Assembly (NCBI GenBank): GCA_036874045.1
Contig: CM072343.1
Location: 4,670,001 to 4,734,000, forward strand
From: Cymodocea nodosa
Lineage: Eukaryota; Streptophyta; Magnoliopsida; Alismatales; Cymodoceaceae
Direction of reading: 5' to 3'
DNA length: 64,000 nucleotides
The translations under genes and the position numbers were made by a program. Shown in pieces: positions 30,463-40,746 of the stretch. Under the pieces are notes generated by a model. That model was not told the origin of the DNA, searched no databases, and saw only the letters and a list, made by a program, of their open reading frames with translations. The first letter of the stretch is position 1. Each line of letters starts with the position of its first letter.

Positions 30463-31390
30463 CTCTTTCTGAATTTCTTACTCCTAAAATTCCTCCTCGA
30501 ATTCTTCTATCTTTGTTGAGGGGATAATCAGTTTGAAAGTGACCCGGTCTATTGCACTTGTAGCATATGATTTTGTCTTTCATGAATGACTTCTTCTCTA
30601 TATCTTCAGATGTCTTTACTGACCTGAAGTTCCTATGTTTCTTCAACAAATTTCTAAATTTTCTGGTCAACAATAGTAAATCATCGTTAGAATCACTAAT
30701 GACTTCTGAAACTTTATCAGCCTCAAAAGCCAAATCCCTTCTAGGATTTTTCCCTTTTGAATCTAAATGTTGTACTTCATAGGGTTTCAAATTTCCTATG
30801 AGATCATCGAGAGTATATGTATTTAAATCTTTGGATTCTTCAATAGATGTTGTCTTTTGAGCCCAAATTTTAGTTAAAGATCTAAGAATCTTTCTTACCA
30901 AGTCTTTTTCCTTGAATTTCTTGCCTAAAAATCTTAATGAATTTACAATCTCAAGAAAATGGGAAAAAATGTCAGAGATACATTCATTTTCGTGCATTTT
31001 AAAAAGCTTATATTTATGTACTAACATATTAATCTTAGATTCCTTGACCTAGTTAATACCTTCGTTGGCAACTTCTAATGCATGTCATATCTCATATGCA
31101 GTTTGATATGCAGAAACTTTATTAAATTGATCATGAGATAAAACACAAAACAAGATGTTTAAACCTTTAGCATTCAGTGTCATTCGCTCCTTTTCATCAA
31201 AAGTCCAAGTATCATATGGAGTCATAACTAAAACTATAGGATTGCTAATTATATGTCAAAGTTTGAAATCGATTGATTAAAAGAATACTTTCATCCTATA
31301 TTTCCAATAGCCATAATTGCTACCTTCGAACATAGGAGGACGATTAGTGGTTTGTCCCTCAGTCATAACTAAGATTTTAGTATTATCCAT
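30463..31390 (-). pseudogene. Gag (SIRE H)
   Basis: Starts at ATG 31390 (MDNTKILVMTEGQTTNRPP) and shows the UBN2-type capsid: GSNYGYWKYRM, then MLVHKYKLFKMHENECISDIFSHFLEIVNSLRFLGK and LVRKILRSL. The second half, open from 31027, holds a helical spacer and a zinc knuckle beginning CYKCNRPGHFQ (about 30530-30570). It is the capsid and RNA-binding protein of SIRE particles. The 5' half is less well kept. It ends at the G insertion. Confidence 0.85.
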
Positions 31391-31481
31391 TTTAAACAGA
31401 TGATCCTGAATAAATGATAGGAAAAATTGATTCCTAAATAGAGAAATAAAAGCTCTTAATTAAGATAAAATGCTTTGATAC

Positions 31482-31493
31482 CAGTTGTAGGAT
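31482..31493 (-). other. Primer-binding site, tRNA-Met type (H)
   Basis: The minus strand reads TGGTATCAAAGC, the initiator tRNA-Met complement typical of SIRE elements, two bases inside the LTR end. Confidence 0.87.
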
Positions 31494-31495
31494 CG

Positions 31496-32685
31496 TCTAT
31501 ATCACAAAAGGGGGGTGAATTGTGTCTTTAGTAATTAAAATACTAGCGGATAAAACAAGAGCATAAAATACTCATAAATGAAATTCTATTCTTTATGTAA
31601 AGACAGAATTTACAATATCTTTTAAGCTCAATTCCCTTCTTGAAGGTTTTGATACAGTAATGTTCCTATATACAATTCAAATAGAAAAAATAAAGCTCTT
31701 ATTCAAAACTAATTTCAAATTGTATAAAACCTGATCTTTAAGCGCAAAGCTTCTTTCCTTCTCTTTGCTCAACTTCTATCTCTTCTTCTCCAGTTGTCGA
31801 ATTTTCAGATTTCTTATGTTTGCAGCTCCTTTTCTGAAATTGCTTGGAATTTCGAACTTCTTCTAATGTTGGAGAACTTTTCAAAATATGAATATTCGAA
31901 CTTAACTTTTCAGTTAGGGATCCGAATTGAATATTCCGACTTGGATTTTGAGATTGGGATCTCCCTTTTGTAATATAGCTCATACTCTCTATTAGTAGTC
32001 GAACTCTGTTGTCTTTCATGTTCAGCATATTCATCCACTTAATCCATAATCCATAATCTACATACTAATTTTTTCATTAATCCAAATTACTATTTTTTTA
32101 AGTTTCCACTTTCTCCACTATAATTTTTAATTCCCACGATCTCCACTCGTAGATTCACCGAAACTTTATCTTCTTGGAGTCTTGTAGAATATCTTCTAAG
32201 TTTTCGATTTAGTCGAACACTTATCCTTTAAGTCCTATAAAAACTCTAACACTTATCTGTAACTCTTCGAGTTTTTGCACTTGCAAAACACATGACTAAA
32301 TATAGCAAACTTATCTGTTCGTTAGTCATTTTATAAAACTCGAAGACTTATCTATCCATGCGTATAAAAACTCAAATAGTTATCTAACTATTCGATTTTC
32401 ATTACCGAATGCACATGGAAAACACGTGACAACTTAAAACATTAAAAACACACATGTAGATAACTTAACTATACAAGTTTTTAACATAAACTATTTGACA
32501 AAAACGAAACGTTAACTATCCAAAAGTTTAACTATCGAAAATCTAACTCTTCGGAAATCTTTAACTTATCCGACATAAAAATGAAACTTTCTGATAATCT
32601 GTTAACTATTATACTTAGAGAATATTATTTAGACTTATTTAAAAACTTTAATAAAGCATATATCATAAAAACAAAATTCCTAACA
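31496..32685 (-). repeat. 5' LTR of SIRE H
   Basis: A 1190-bp LTR (minus strand TGTTAGGAATTTTG ... GATCCTACA). Near its 3' end is the SIRE signature ATTCACCCCCC. The upstream half (32150-32640, as read on the + strand) is rich in TAACT/AGTTA and CCGA/TCGG words. A decayed purine-rich stretch with a 98-codon frame at 31738-32034 has no recognisable domain. Confidence 0.85.
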
Positions 32686-33035
32686 ATATGAATGAAGGAA
32701 ATCCAACCGATCATTTAAGTAGTAGTTACTACAGAAAGAAATATAAAAGAAGAGGAGAAAGATGAAGAAAAAGTGTGGGGAGAGAGGTGGAGAACCGCGC
32801 TAACTGCAAGAAGCATCAGAAGTTCCCTGAAGCTCTACACCACCACCAAAATCACCAACCATTAGAGGTTTGTAAGAATACTTTCTAGATGTTGGGTCGA
32901 TTCCGAGCCAAACACGGTCATTGACAACCACTATGAAAAGTGATCACATCACAGGAAGGGAAGCCCTTTTCACCAAACACCGACTCATATCTCAGGAGAT
33001 CGTAAAACTTCTAGCTTTGGTTTCGGGTTGATGCC

Positions 33036-35362
33036 TGTTTGGTTACCCAGTACGATACCAGAAAACTTGTTTTGAATCTCCAGCAACGCACTAAAAAAAC
33101 TTGGATTTGTTAACTTCTATTTTTACTTAGATAATTTATCGTTATGTCTATTCCTTTTTTAGAAGTAAACAAACAACCTTTCACACAAATTAGATATTAC
33201 TTCCAATTTGTATTTTAACTGCAAGTGCACAGTGTCTATTGTATCAGTGTGCAAGTACAGGTCGATCCCATAGAGAATTGTTTAAGAATTGAGAACTATT
33301 CCGTTTTTAATAATCAAATTTATATCTTCAATAAGCCCTTTGTTGAATTACAGTTAACTCAACGAACTAACCTCGTGGACTTAAATTAACTCTACGAGTC
33401 TGCCTTTCCTTTTTAATACTATTATTTACAGAGGAATTCGGCCAACCATTGGGCAGTTCCACAGATTGTAAATAACATCAATTAAGCTCTTTAATGTTAG
33501 TAAACCTGGATTTATCATTAAGCAATACTAACATTCAGATAATTCAAACAGTAACCATTAAAATCTTTAAGTCTTTTGAACGAACCAATTTCAGTAAACT
33601 GTAAAACTAAAACAAACATAAAACAATCACAACACTAACAAAGATAACATTAATCACGATACAACACAAACAATACAACACTCAAATACAAAATACAAAC
33701 ACAGATAAATTGTTTTTGGTATTTTTGTCTTAATATGAACATGAAAATGGGTGAAAGGTGAAATGTAAAGTAATCCCAGTTGACACTAAATACTTCCGTC
33801 ACTACATACAACGCGATTACACCACTAAAAATTAAACCACTTACAATTCTATCTCCTCTTCCTATAGAATCGCGAGTCCAGAATTGCAAGATGATCTCCT
33901 CTTCAGCATACAGGCATCAACTCGAAGCCAAAGCTAGAAGCTTTACGATCTCCTGAGATATGAGTCGGCACTTAGTGAAAATGGCTTCCCTTCCCGCAAC
34001 GCGATCACTCCTCACAGTGGTTGTCAAGCATTGTGTTTGGCTCGAAATCGACCTAACATTAGGAAAGTATCCTCACAGACCTCCAATGGTTGGTGATTAT
34101 AGTGGTGGTGATGATGGTTGGTGTGGTACTTTAGAGAATTACCGATGCTGCCTGCAAAAAGCTCGGTGCTCCTCCTCTGTACACACTAGCCATACCCATC
34201 GATCACACACCTTTACTTCTTTTTCTTCTTTTCTTTTATATTTCTTCAGTGGAAACTGCTTTTTCTTGAATGGTCGGTTGGATTTCCTTCATTCATATCA
34301 ACGACAATGCTTTCTTCTCCCTACGCGATACGTGCGATCGTGGTTTTTCCTTCCAACTATCTTGTTTCTGCAACCGCTACAATGGCATATTAGAAAATAA
34401 ATAGTCCGTGGAGTTATAGATAACTCAATAGACTTTCTTCGTTGATTTAACTATAAAACACGTGCATAAATTTAACTATCTGATGCTCAGGTGCATTTCA
34501 GATACTTACAACTTAACTATCTGATGCCTAGATGCATTTCGGATAGTTACAAACTTAACTATCTGATGCCTAGATGCATTTCGGATAGTTACAAACTTAA
34601 CTATCCGATGCTCAGATGCATTTCGGATGGTTACAAACTTAACTATCCGATGCTCAGATGCATTTCGAATAGTTACAGATAACTCACCAATATATAACTT
34701 AAGTAAATCTACCAGATCTCGACATGTGTCAATAGCAATTTAATAATAAAAGAAACATTTTGGAGAGTTACACATATAACTATTCGATGCTCAGTTGCAT
34801 TTCGGATAGTTAGAGATAATTCACTGAAAATCCACTTAAGTCACTTTCCCAGAACATGACACGTGTCCACAGCTATTTTACAAATAAAAGGAGATTCCGG
34901 AGAGCTACACATATAACCATCCGATGCCCAGCTGCAATTTCAGATAGTTATAGATAACTCACTGAAAGTTCACTTAAGTCATGCATTATGGTTTCGACAC
35001 GTGTACTTCAGGAAATAATAAAATATTCTTTTAAAACATAACTGTTCGGCAATTTAGATATAACTATCTAATACATGTTTGGTATGTTAAACATAATTGT
35101 TCAAAATATGTTTGATATGTTAAATATAACTGTCCAAAATATCAAAAAATTCAAATACTTAGGAATTTCATAACCTACAACTTACCAACAGTTCAGAAAT
35201 GTACTAAATTAACATTAATTCCCCCAAATTAAGTGATTCTTTAATTAAAGCATATAATAGTGCAATTATAATATAATGGCTTAATTCTCATATGATAAAC
35301 TAAATATTATGTAATTAACCATCATTTAACCGTTAATATTATGCACTTTTTCGTTCTAAACA
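33036..35362 (-). repeat. Athila solo LTR in inverted orientation, TSD ATGCC
   Basis: A full 2327-bp LTR between direct repeats ATGCC (33031-33035 and 35363-35367). It lies in the LTR of another Athila copy in the opposite direction. It contains about five tandem 42-bp units at 34467-34680. Confidence 0.95.
34467..34680. repeat. 42-bp tandem array, about five units
   Basis: The unit runs TTAACTATCYGATGC to GCATTTCGGATAGTTACAAAC. Each contains TAACTATCCGA and its complement TCGGATAGTTA around a short spacer. Copy number varies between LTRs: about five here, three at 48240-48365, about two at 10674-10745, and one or two at 63395-63440. Confidence 0.88.
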
Positions 35363-36353
35363 ATGCCAGTATGCTAAAGAGGAGATCAACTTACAATTCT
35401 TGATTCGTGATTTTATAGGGAGAGGAGGCAAGATTGTAAGTGATCAAGTTTTCAGTGGTGTAATCGTGTCGCATATAGTGACGAAAGTTTTTACTGTCGA
35501 TAGAGATTTTTACATTTCACCTTTCACTCATCTTTAGGAATATATTAAAACAAAAATACCAAAAACAACTAATTATCTGTGTTTACATTTAATATTAAAG
35601 TGTTATATTGTTTGTTTTGTATCATGATTAATGTTATCATTGTCAATATTGTGAATGTTTTATGTTTGTTTGATTCAGAAAATAGAAAATAGTTTTATTG
35701 TTTACTGAAATTGATTCATCCTAGATACTTAAAGATTTTAATAGTTACTATTTGAAATATCTGAATGTTAGTATTGCTTAATGACAAATCTCAGATTAAC
35801 TAACATTAAAAAGCTTAATTGATGTTGTTTACATTCTATGGAATCACCCAATGGTTGGCCAAATTCCTCTGTAAATAGTAGTATTTAACTGAAAATGTAG
35901 GTTCGTGGAGTTAACTTAAGTTCACGAGGTTAGTCTATTGAGTTAACCCTAACTCCACAAACTAAGTCCATTGAGTTAACTATAACTCAACAGAGTGCTT
36001 AACTAAACACATATAAACTCTAATATAAAAATTGAAATAGTACACAATTCTTACTCAATATCTATGGGATCGACCTGTACTTGCACACAAATACAATATA
36101 TACTATGCACTTGCAATTAAAATACAAATTAGACTTAATATCTAATTTGTGTGAAAGATTGTTTGTTTACTTCTAAAACAATTTATTAATATAAGCATAA
36201 AAAAAAATCAAACAAGTTTTCTAGCATCACCTAATAGACAAGTTTCTAATTTAACTTTTCACAACAATACAAGTTTTCTAGCGTCGTTGTCGAGGATTGA
36301 GAAGCTAAGCAACTGTGAGTGTTGTTTTGTTTTAATATCAGAAGGAGTGTTGT

Positions 36354-36563
36354 GTGTTTTATTTTATAATTGAGAATATGGCATATGCTTATACTCAAAG
36401 ATTTCTAAAACTTGTAGTTAGCATATGTGAATTCTACAATTTGGAAGGTCAAGATATCTCTGATTGTTTGAAACTAAGACGAATACAGATGGTTAGATTA
36501 CATGAACAACAAATGAATTATATTCAATATAATAGAGCTGAGTATGAGAATCCTATAGTTTAG
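36354..36563 (+). pseudogene. Gag zinc-knuckle part (Athila E)
   Basis: A 69-residue open stretch homologous to 8704-9078: ENMAYAYTQRFLK, then CEFYNLEGQDISDCLKLRR where A has its CCHC knuckle, and MNYIQYNRAEYENPIV. Related sequence continues to 36810, where the SIRE derivative is inserted. Like A and C, it lacks a capsid domain on its 5' side. Broken. Confidence 0.75.
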
Positions 36564-38121
36564 CCAACTAATGGTCAATTTAGAATGTGTAATATGTTAG
36601 AGACAAAGAAGTTTAGGATAGGTATGACAGACTAGAGTGTAGTTTAAAGAAAAATATGCACAAACTGGAACAATACATGTGTTAGCAACAAGAAATCAAC
36701 CAATTAAATTATAAGGAAGAATATTTAGAACCTAAAATCGATATCATATATGAAACTGAAAAAACCATAATGAAAATTGATCAAAAATTGAATGCAATGA
36801 GACTAGATGATCTTGTGTTGAGTATTTTTGTTTTGATGATGTGTGCTGAATGAAAATAATCATATTTGCTCAATTACTATTGCTTGTGAAAAGAAATTAA
36901 AATCATCAATTAATACAGAAAAAGCTTACTGATATAAATACTTGTCTGTATTGGATCTGAAGTTAATAACTAGTCGTTTCGTTGCATTAATTTCTCATTT
37001 AGCTAAACGTAATGTTTGTATTACTTGTTTGATTCTTTGAACAATACATTGGTTTCTGTAAATGTTTACAATTCTTATTATTGTTTACAGAAAGAGTTGT
37101 TGTAAATATATCTCTTAATTCAAAAGGGGGAGAAATGTTAATTATCTTTTACAATTCTTACTTATCTTTTTGATTAATGACAAAAAGGGGGAGAAATATT
37201 ATAAAAAGATGATTATGATCTTAATTGCATATATATATTATAAAAGGAGATGCTATTTTGAATGGTTATTGTAATCTGATAGATGATAATTAGAAAACTG
37301 ATACTTATATAATTATTGACATTTGAGAGTTTTTAGTTCTGAGAGGTAAAATTTACACAAACAATAGAAATAAGCTTAAGTGAACTTAAGTCAACAAACA
37401 AGTTTGTTGAATTAAAAGTTAACCCAACGAAGGTGCTTTGTTGAGTTATACATATTTCATAATTGATTTAATATGGTTTTGTCATCATCAAAAAGGGGGA
37501 GATTGTTGAGTATTTTTGTTTTGATGATGTGTGCTGAATGAAAATAATCATATTTGCTCAATTACTATTGCTTGTGAAAAGAAATTAAAATCATCAATTA
37601 ATACAGAAAAAGCTTACTGATATATATACTTGTCTGTATTGGATCTGAAGTTAATAACTAGTCGTTTCGTTGCATTAATTTCTCATTTAGCTAAACGTTA
37701 AGTTAACGTGTGTTTTTATTAAAAAGCATGATATGTTTTAATGTTATATCTTCTGTAACATGAACAGTGCACGTGTAGACAACTCGTTAAGTTAGAGTTT
37801 TGTTTGTATAGAGGTCACCTGAGAACTCGTTAAGTTAGAGGCTTAAAGGTTAAAATAGGTCACATGATAACTCGTTAAGTTAGTGAGTAAAAGAAGAGAC
37901 GAACTCGTTAAGTTAGTGTTATACACGTGGTGAAATTATAAGTTACGAATGTTGTATTGTATCACGTGAGGTGCACATGTTTAACTCGTTAAGTTAACAT
38001 AACTAAACGCATTGAGTTGCTATATTGAATACTAAGGCAACACGTTAGGTTAGCATTATAAACTTAAGTTGTTATTTTTGCACATGGTAAAATTCTTATT
38101 ATAAAAACATTTGTTTATTAC

Positions 38122-38240
38122 TGGTTCGTTGAGTTATCATAACACAACGGAGATGGTTCGTTGAGTTATCATAACACAACGGAGATAGTTCGTTGAGTTA
38201 TCATAACACCACAGATATAGTTCGTTGAGTTAGCTACAGT
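38122..38240 (+). repeat. 32-bp tandem array with GTTGAGTTA dyads
   Basis: Three and a half units starting TGGTTCGTTGAGTTATCA. Each holds CGTTGAGTTAT and a near-complement, ATAACACAACG. It lies upstream of the TATA box, in the position of an enhancer; that role is inferred. Confidence 0.85.
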
Positions 38241-38549
38241 ACTTGTCACGTGAAATGGCACATGAGGAACTCGTTAAGTTAGAAACGTTAAGTTATATAT
38301 ATACTTGTGTTACTCATTTAGTTAACATTAAAGTAACAACTTCTTATTACACTAATGAAAAACTTTTGGACGAGAAAGTTTATTTTGCAGGAAATGTTTC
38401 AAAGATCTAGGACTGATGATTAAAGAAAATTCGAAATATAAACGTGGGTTAGAAAGTGTGTGTTTCGATGAAGGAAAAAGAAAAGACGTGGAGAAGTGGA
38501 AAACTAGTGGTGGTTAAACGTGAAGGATATGCATGAAATGAAGATACAG

Positions 38550-38558
38550 TATAAAAGG
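38550..38558 (+). promoter_or_regulatory. TATA box of the SIRE-derivative LTR
   Basis: TATAAAAGG in the middle of the LTR, with dyad arrays upstream and a transcribed-looking purine-rich leader downstream. Transcription would start near 38580-38590 by normal spacing; that start is inferred. Confidence 0.6.
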
Positions 38559-38702
38559 CATAGAATTCTTGTTGATCAATTTATCCTTGCACACAAAAAG
38601 AAAAATCTTTTCAAGGATCAAACCATCCCTGCACACCAAAAGAAAAATCTTTTTTAGGGATGAAAAACACCTTCTCGGGGAAAATCTCTCAAGTTGAAGA
38701 AA

Positions 38703-38880
38703 GTTCAGTGAAGCATAAAAAGGTAAGATTTTCGTCACTGAAGATTTGAAGTATCAGAAGGAAGCAAATTCAGTGAAGCATAAAAAGGTAAGATTTTCGT
38801 CACTGAAGATTTAAAGTATCAGAAGAAAGCAAATTCAGTGAAGCATGAAAAGACAAGATATTCGTCACTGAAGAATTGCT
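38703..38880 (+). repeat. 64-bp tandem array in the LTR leader
   Basis: Three units with TTCAGTGAAGCATAAAAAGG and then TTCGTCACTGAAG. The first two contain AAAGGTAAGATT, which fits the plant 5' splice-site consensus. They lie downstream of the TATA box, so they would be in the RNA leader. Confidence 0.85.
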
Positions 38881-39275
38881 AAAGAAGAAAAAGAAGAAGA
38901 AGAAAGATCTCAAACAGGGAGAAAAGTTTTAAATTCCACAAATTAGTTTTCTCTGTTTGTAGTTATGAAATTGTTTAGATGATACATGGTATCGAAATAT
39001 AATTGCATCTACAATTTCTGAGGAGAATTGAATTGTATATTGTAATTGAAACCTTGAATAAAAATGATTTTATGAAAACAATGTCTCGACTTGTTTTTGA
39101 GTTTTAAAGTTTCAATTATATTTCAGAAAATATTAAAAATACACAATTCACCCCCCTCTTGTGTAGCCATACGATCCTACATCTTGAAAGAAAGCTAAAA
39201 GCATTGGATAAATTTACAAAGAAATTACAAGTTATGTAATAGGAAAACACAAATGAAAACTTCAATGTTACAGAT

Positions 39276-39677
39276 GTGCATAATTTGCAAGACATACAGA
39301 TAAAAGAAAATAACAAAGAAATAGAATTTAAAGAATGTAAGTCAAAACTAAAAATAATTGAAGATCAAAATCATGAAAATGAAATACAAGAACATCATGA
39401 AAGTAATGAAAATCTGGAAGATATATGTATAACATTAAGATCTGGAACTAATATATCACCAAGAACTCAAAAAGAAAGTAATGTGAAGGTGGATAAGAAC
39501 AAAATTCAAAATGGTAATAAAAATGTAATATCTGAAAACTTAGAAATCAATGAAGAAAAATCTAAATTTGAAAATGAGATAAAAAATGATCAAACGAATG
39601 AAATGAAAGAAAAAGAATATTGTAAATCACAATCATTAGCACCCTATCTTGAAAGATTACAACAAACATTTCCTTAA
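39276..39677 (+). pseudogene. Gag-pol linker region (Athila E)
   Basis: A 133-residue open stretch homologous to 8102-8449: charged, Asn/Glu/Lys-rich, with ITLRSGTNISPRTQ (the tLRSG signature) and APYLERLQQTFP at the end. It is polyprotein spacer ahead of the protease. Confidence 0.72.
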
Positions 39678-39749
39678 AAACAAGAAAAAATAGAGAAATT
39701 TTTGAAAAAATACAAGTTAACATTCCTTTGTTAGACTTATTGTAAAAAA

Positions 39750-40742
39750 TGCCACATTGTGCTAAATTTCTTAAGGATTTGTGTATTAAGAAAAGAAAGT
39801 GAAAAGTTTTAAGGAAAGTCCTTTTAGCTGAGCAAAGTAATTCCCTGTTTCTACCACAAATTCCTAAAAAGTTATCTGATCTAGGAATCCCTATTATATC
39901 ATGCACCATAGGAAATACCATTCTAGAAAAAACCTTAATAGACCTAGGTGCAGATATAAATATTATGCCTAGTGATATATTTGCAGCCTTAGGAATAAAA
40001 GGCTTAATCCCTTTTAGGACTGTCATTCAATTAGCTAATAGAAGTATAAGATACCCTAGAGGAAAAATAGAAGATGTCCTAATTAAAATCAACAACTTCA
40101 TATATCCTATTGATATTGTGATTTTGGATTCCCAACAAATTAAGCATTAGAATCATGATACATCTTTAATTTTGGGAAGGTCATTCTTAGCAACATCAAG
40201 GGCTGTTATAAATTGTAAAAGTGGAGTGATGAAGTTAGCATATGGTAATAAGGATACTCAATTAAACATTTTCAAACTAGAAAAGGTTGAGGAGTTAGAA
40301 ATGTTCTTGCATACTATAGACTTTTTAAAGGATGGAGGAGATATGCTAGATGATGTGATTCAAGAAGAATTAAATAGGCAATTAAATTCTGAAACTTTAG
40401 AAGTAAGTAAAAGCATAGATGTAGAAGGAGATCAAGAAAAGTTTAATACAGAAGATGAAAATGTTCAATTAGGAGCTCTAGCTTCTAATGGTCAACATTT
40501 AGATTTAAAACATTTACCTCCTAAATTAACCTATATATTTCTAGAAGAAAAATGAACATGTCCAATCATTATTGCTTTAGATTTAAAAGATGATCAAATT
40601 TCTAAATTAAAAGATGTAGTAAAAACTTATAAAAAAGTAATAGGATGGACTATGACTAATATAAAAAGGTTAACTGCAACTTTATGCTGTCACCATATAT
40701 ATTTAGAAGAGAATGCTAAACTAGTTAGAATTCCTAAGAGGA
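39750..40742 (+). pseudogene. Protease region and RT start (Athila E)
   Basis: Begins MPHCAKFLKDLCIKKRK, then CTIGNTILEKTLIDLGA and NIMPSDIFAALGI (the protease active-site region), IDIVILDSQQIKH and LGRSFLATSRAVINC. An acidic spacer and the lead into RT follow (HIYLEENAKLVRIPKR). Open parts are 39965-40150 and 40172-40555. It ends at the solo LTR, beyond which RT sequence resumes. Several breaks. Confidence 0.82.
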
Positions 40743-40746
40743 GATT

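Larger units (their letters stand above)
30463..32685 (-). mobile_element. SIRE-type element H (5' LTR and gag)
   Basis: Reading leftwards: 5' LTR 32685-31496, PBS, then gag 31390-30463, where the 3' LTR of G begins. Gag has the SIRE capsid and zinc knuckle. The LTR's outer flank is Athila E LTR sequence, so H inserted into E and G inserted into H. Only this end of H is visible. Broken, few breaks. Confidence 0.87.
32686..36240 (+). repeat. LTR of Athila E, split by a solo LTR
   Basis: Two pieces, 32686-33035 and 35363-36240, align with the corresponding parts of the other Athila LTRs. The TATAAAAGAAG box is near 32745. GTTGAGTTA dyads sit at 35905-35995. The LTR ends near 36240, before the PBS-like TAGCGTCGTTGTCGAGGA at 36280-36297. 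Confidence 0.82.
36816..39181 (+). mobile_element. Short SIRE-type derivative, TSD TCTTG
   Basis: Flanked by TCTTG (36811-36815 and 39182-39186). It starts TGTTGAG and ends CCTACA. It consists of about 194 bp of left LTR (36816-37009), about 490 bp of internal 3' sequence with three purine tracts, and a complete right LTR (37504-39181). It has no coding sequence. The shared 194 bp differ at one position, so insertion was recent, although the sample is small. It is a defective, non-autonomous copy. Confidence 0.93.
37504..39181 (+). repeat. Right LTR of the SIRE derivative
   Basis: 1678 bp. Six ACTCGTTAAGTTAG words (near 37782, 37824, 37868, 37902, 37983, 38269), a 32-bp tandem array (38122-38240), a TATAAAAGG box (38550-38558) and a 64-bp tandem array (38703-38880) follow in order. 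The end has the SIRE signature CACCCCCCTCTTGTG. Confidence 0.9.

Noticed and set aside
31738-32034. 98-codon Lys/Glu-rich frame in the SIRE H LTR
   Set aside because: Lies in LTR leader DNA with no partner in the other SIRE LTRs seen here; composition alone does not support a gene.
33650-33889. 79-codon minus-strand frame in an LTR
   Set aside because: Low-complexity LTR sequence; the similar region in other LTR copies is not open in the same way.
34467-34680. CRISPR-like spaced repeats
   Set aside because: Units are contiguous without unique spacers, and the window is a plant nuclear genome.
34491-34682. Frame coding a repeated 14-residue unit
   Set aside because: The 42-bp LTR tandem array happens to be a multiple of three. 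The DNA dyads explain the repeat better than a protein does.
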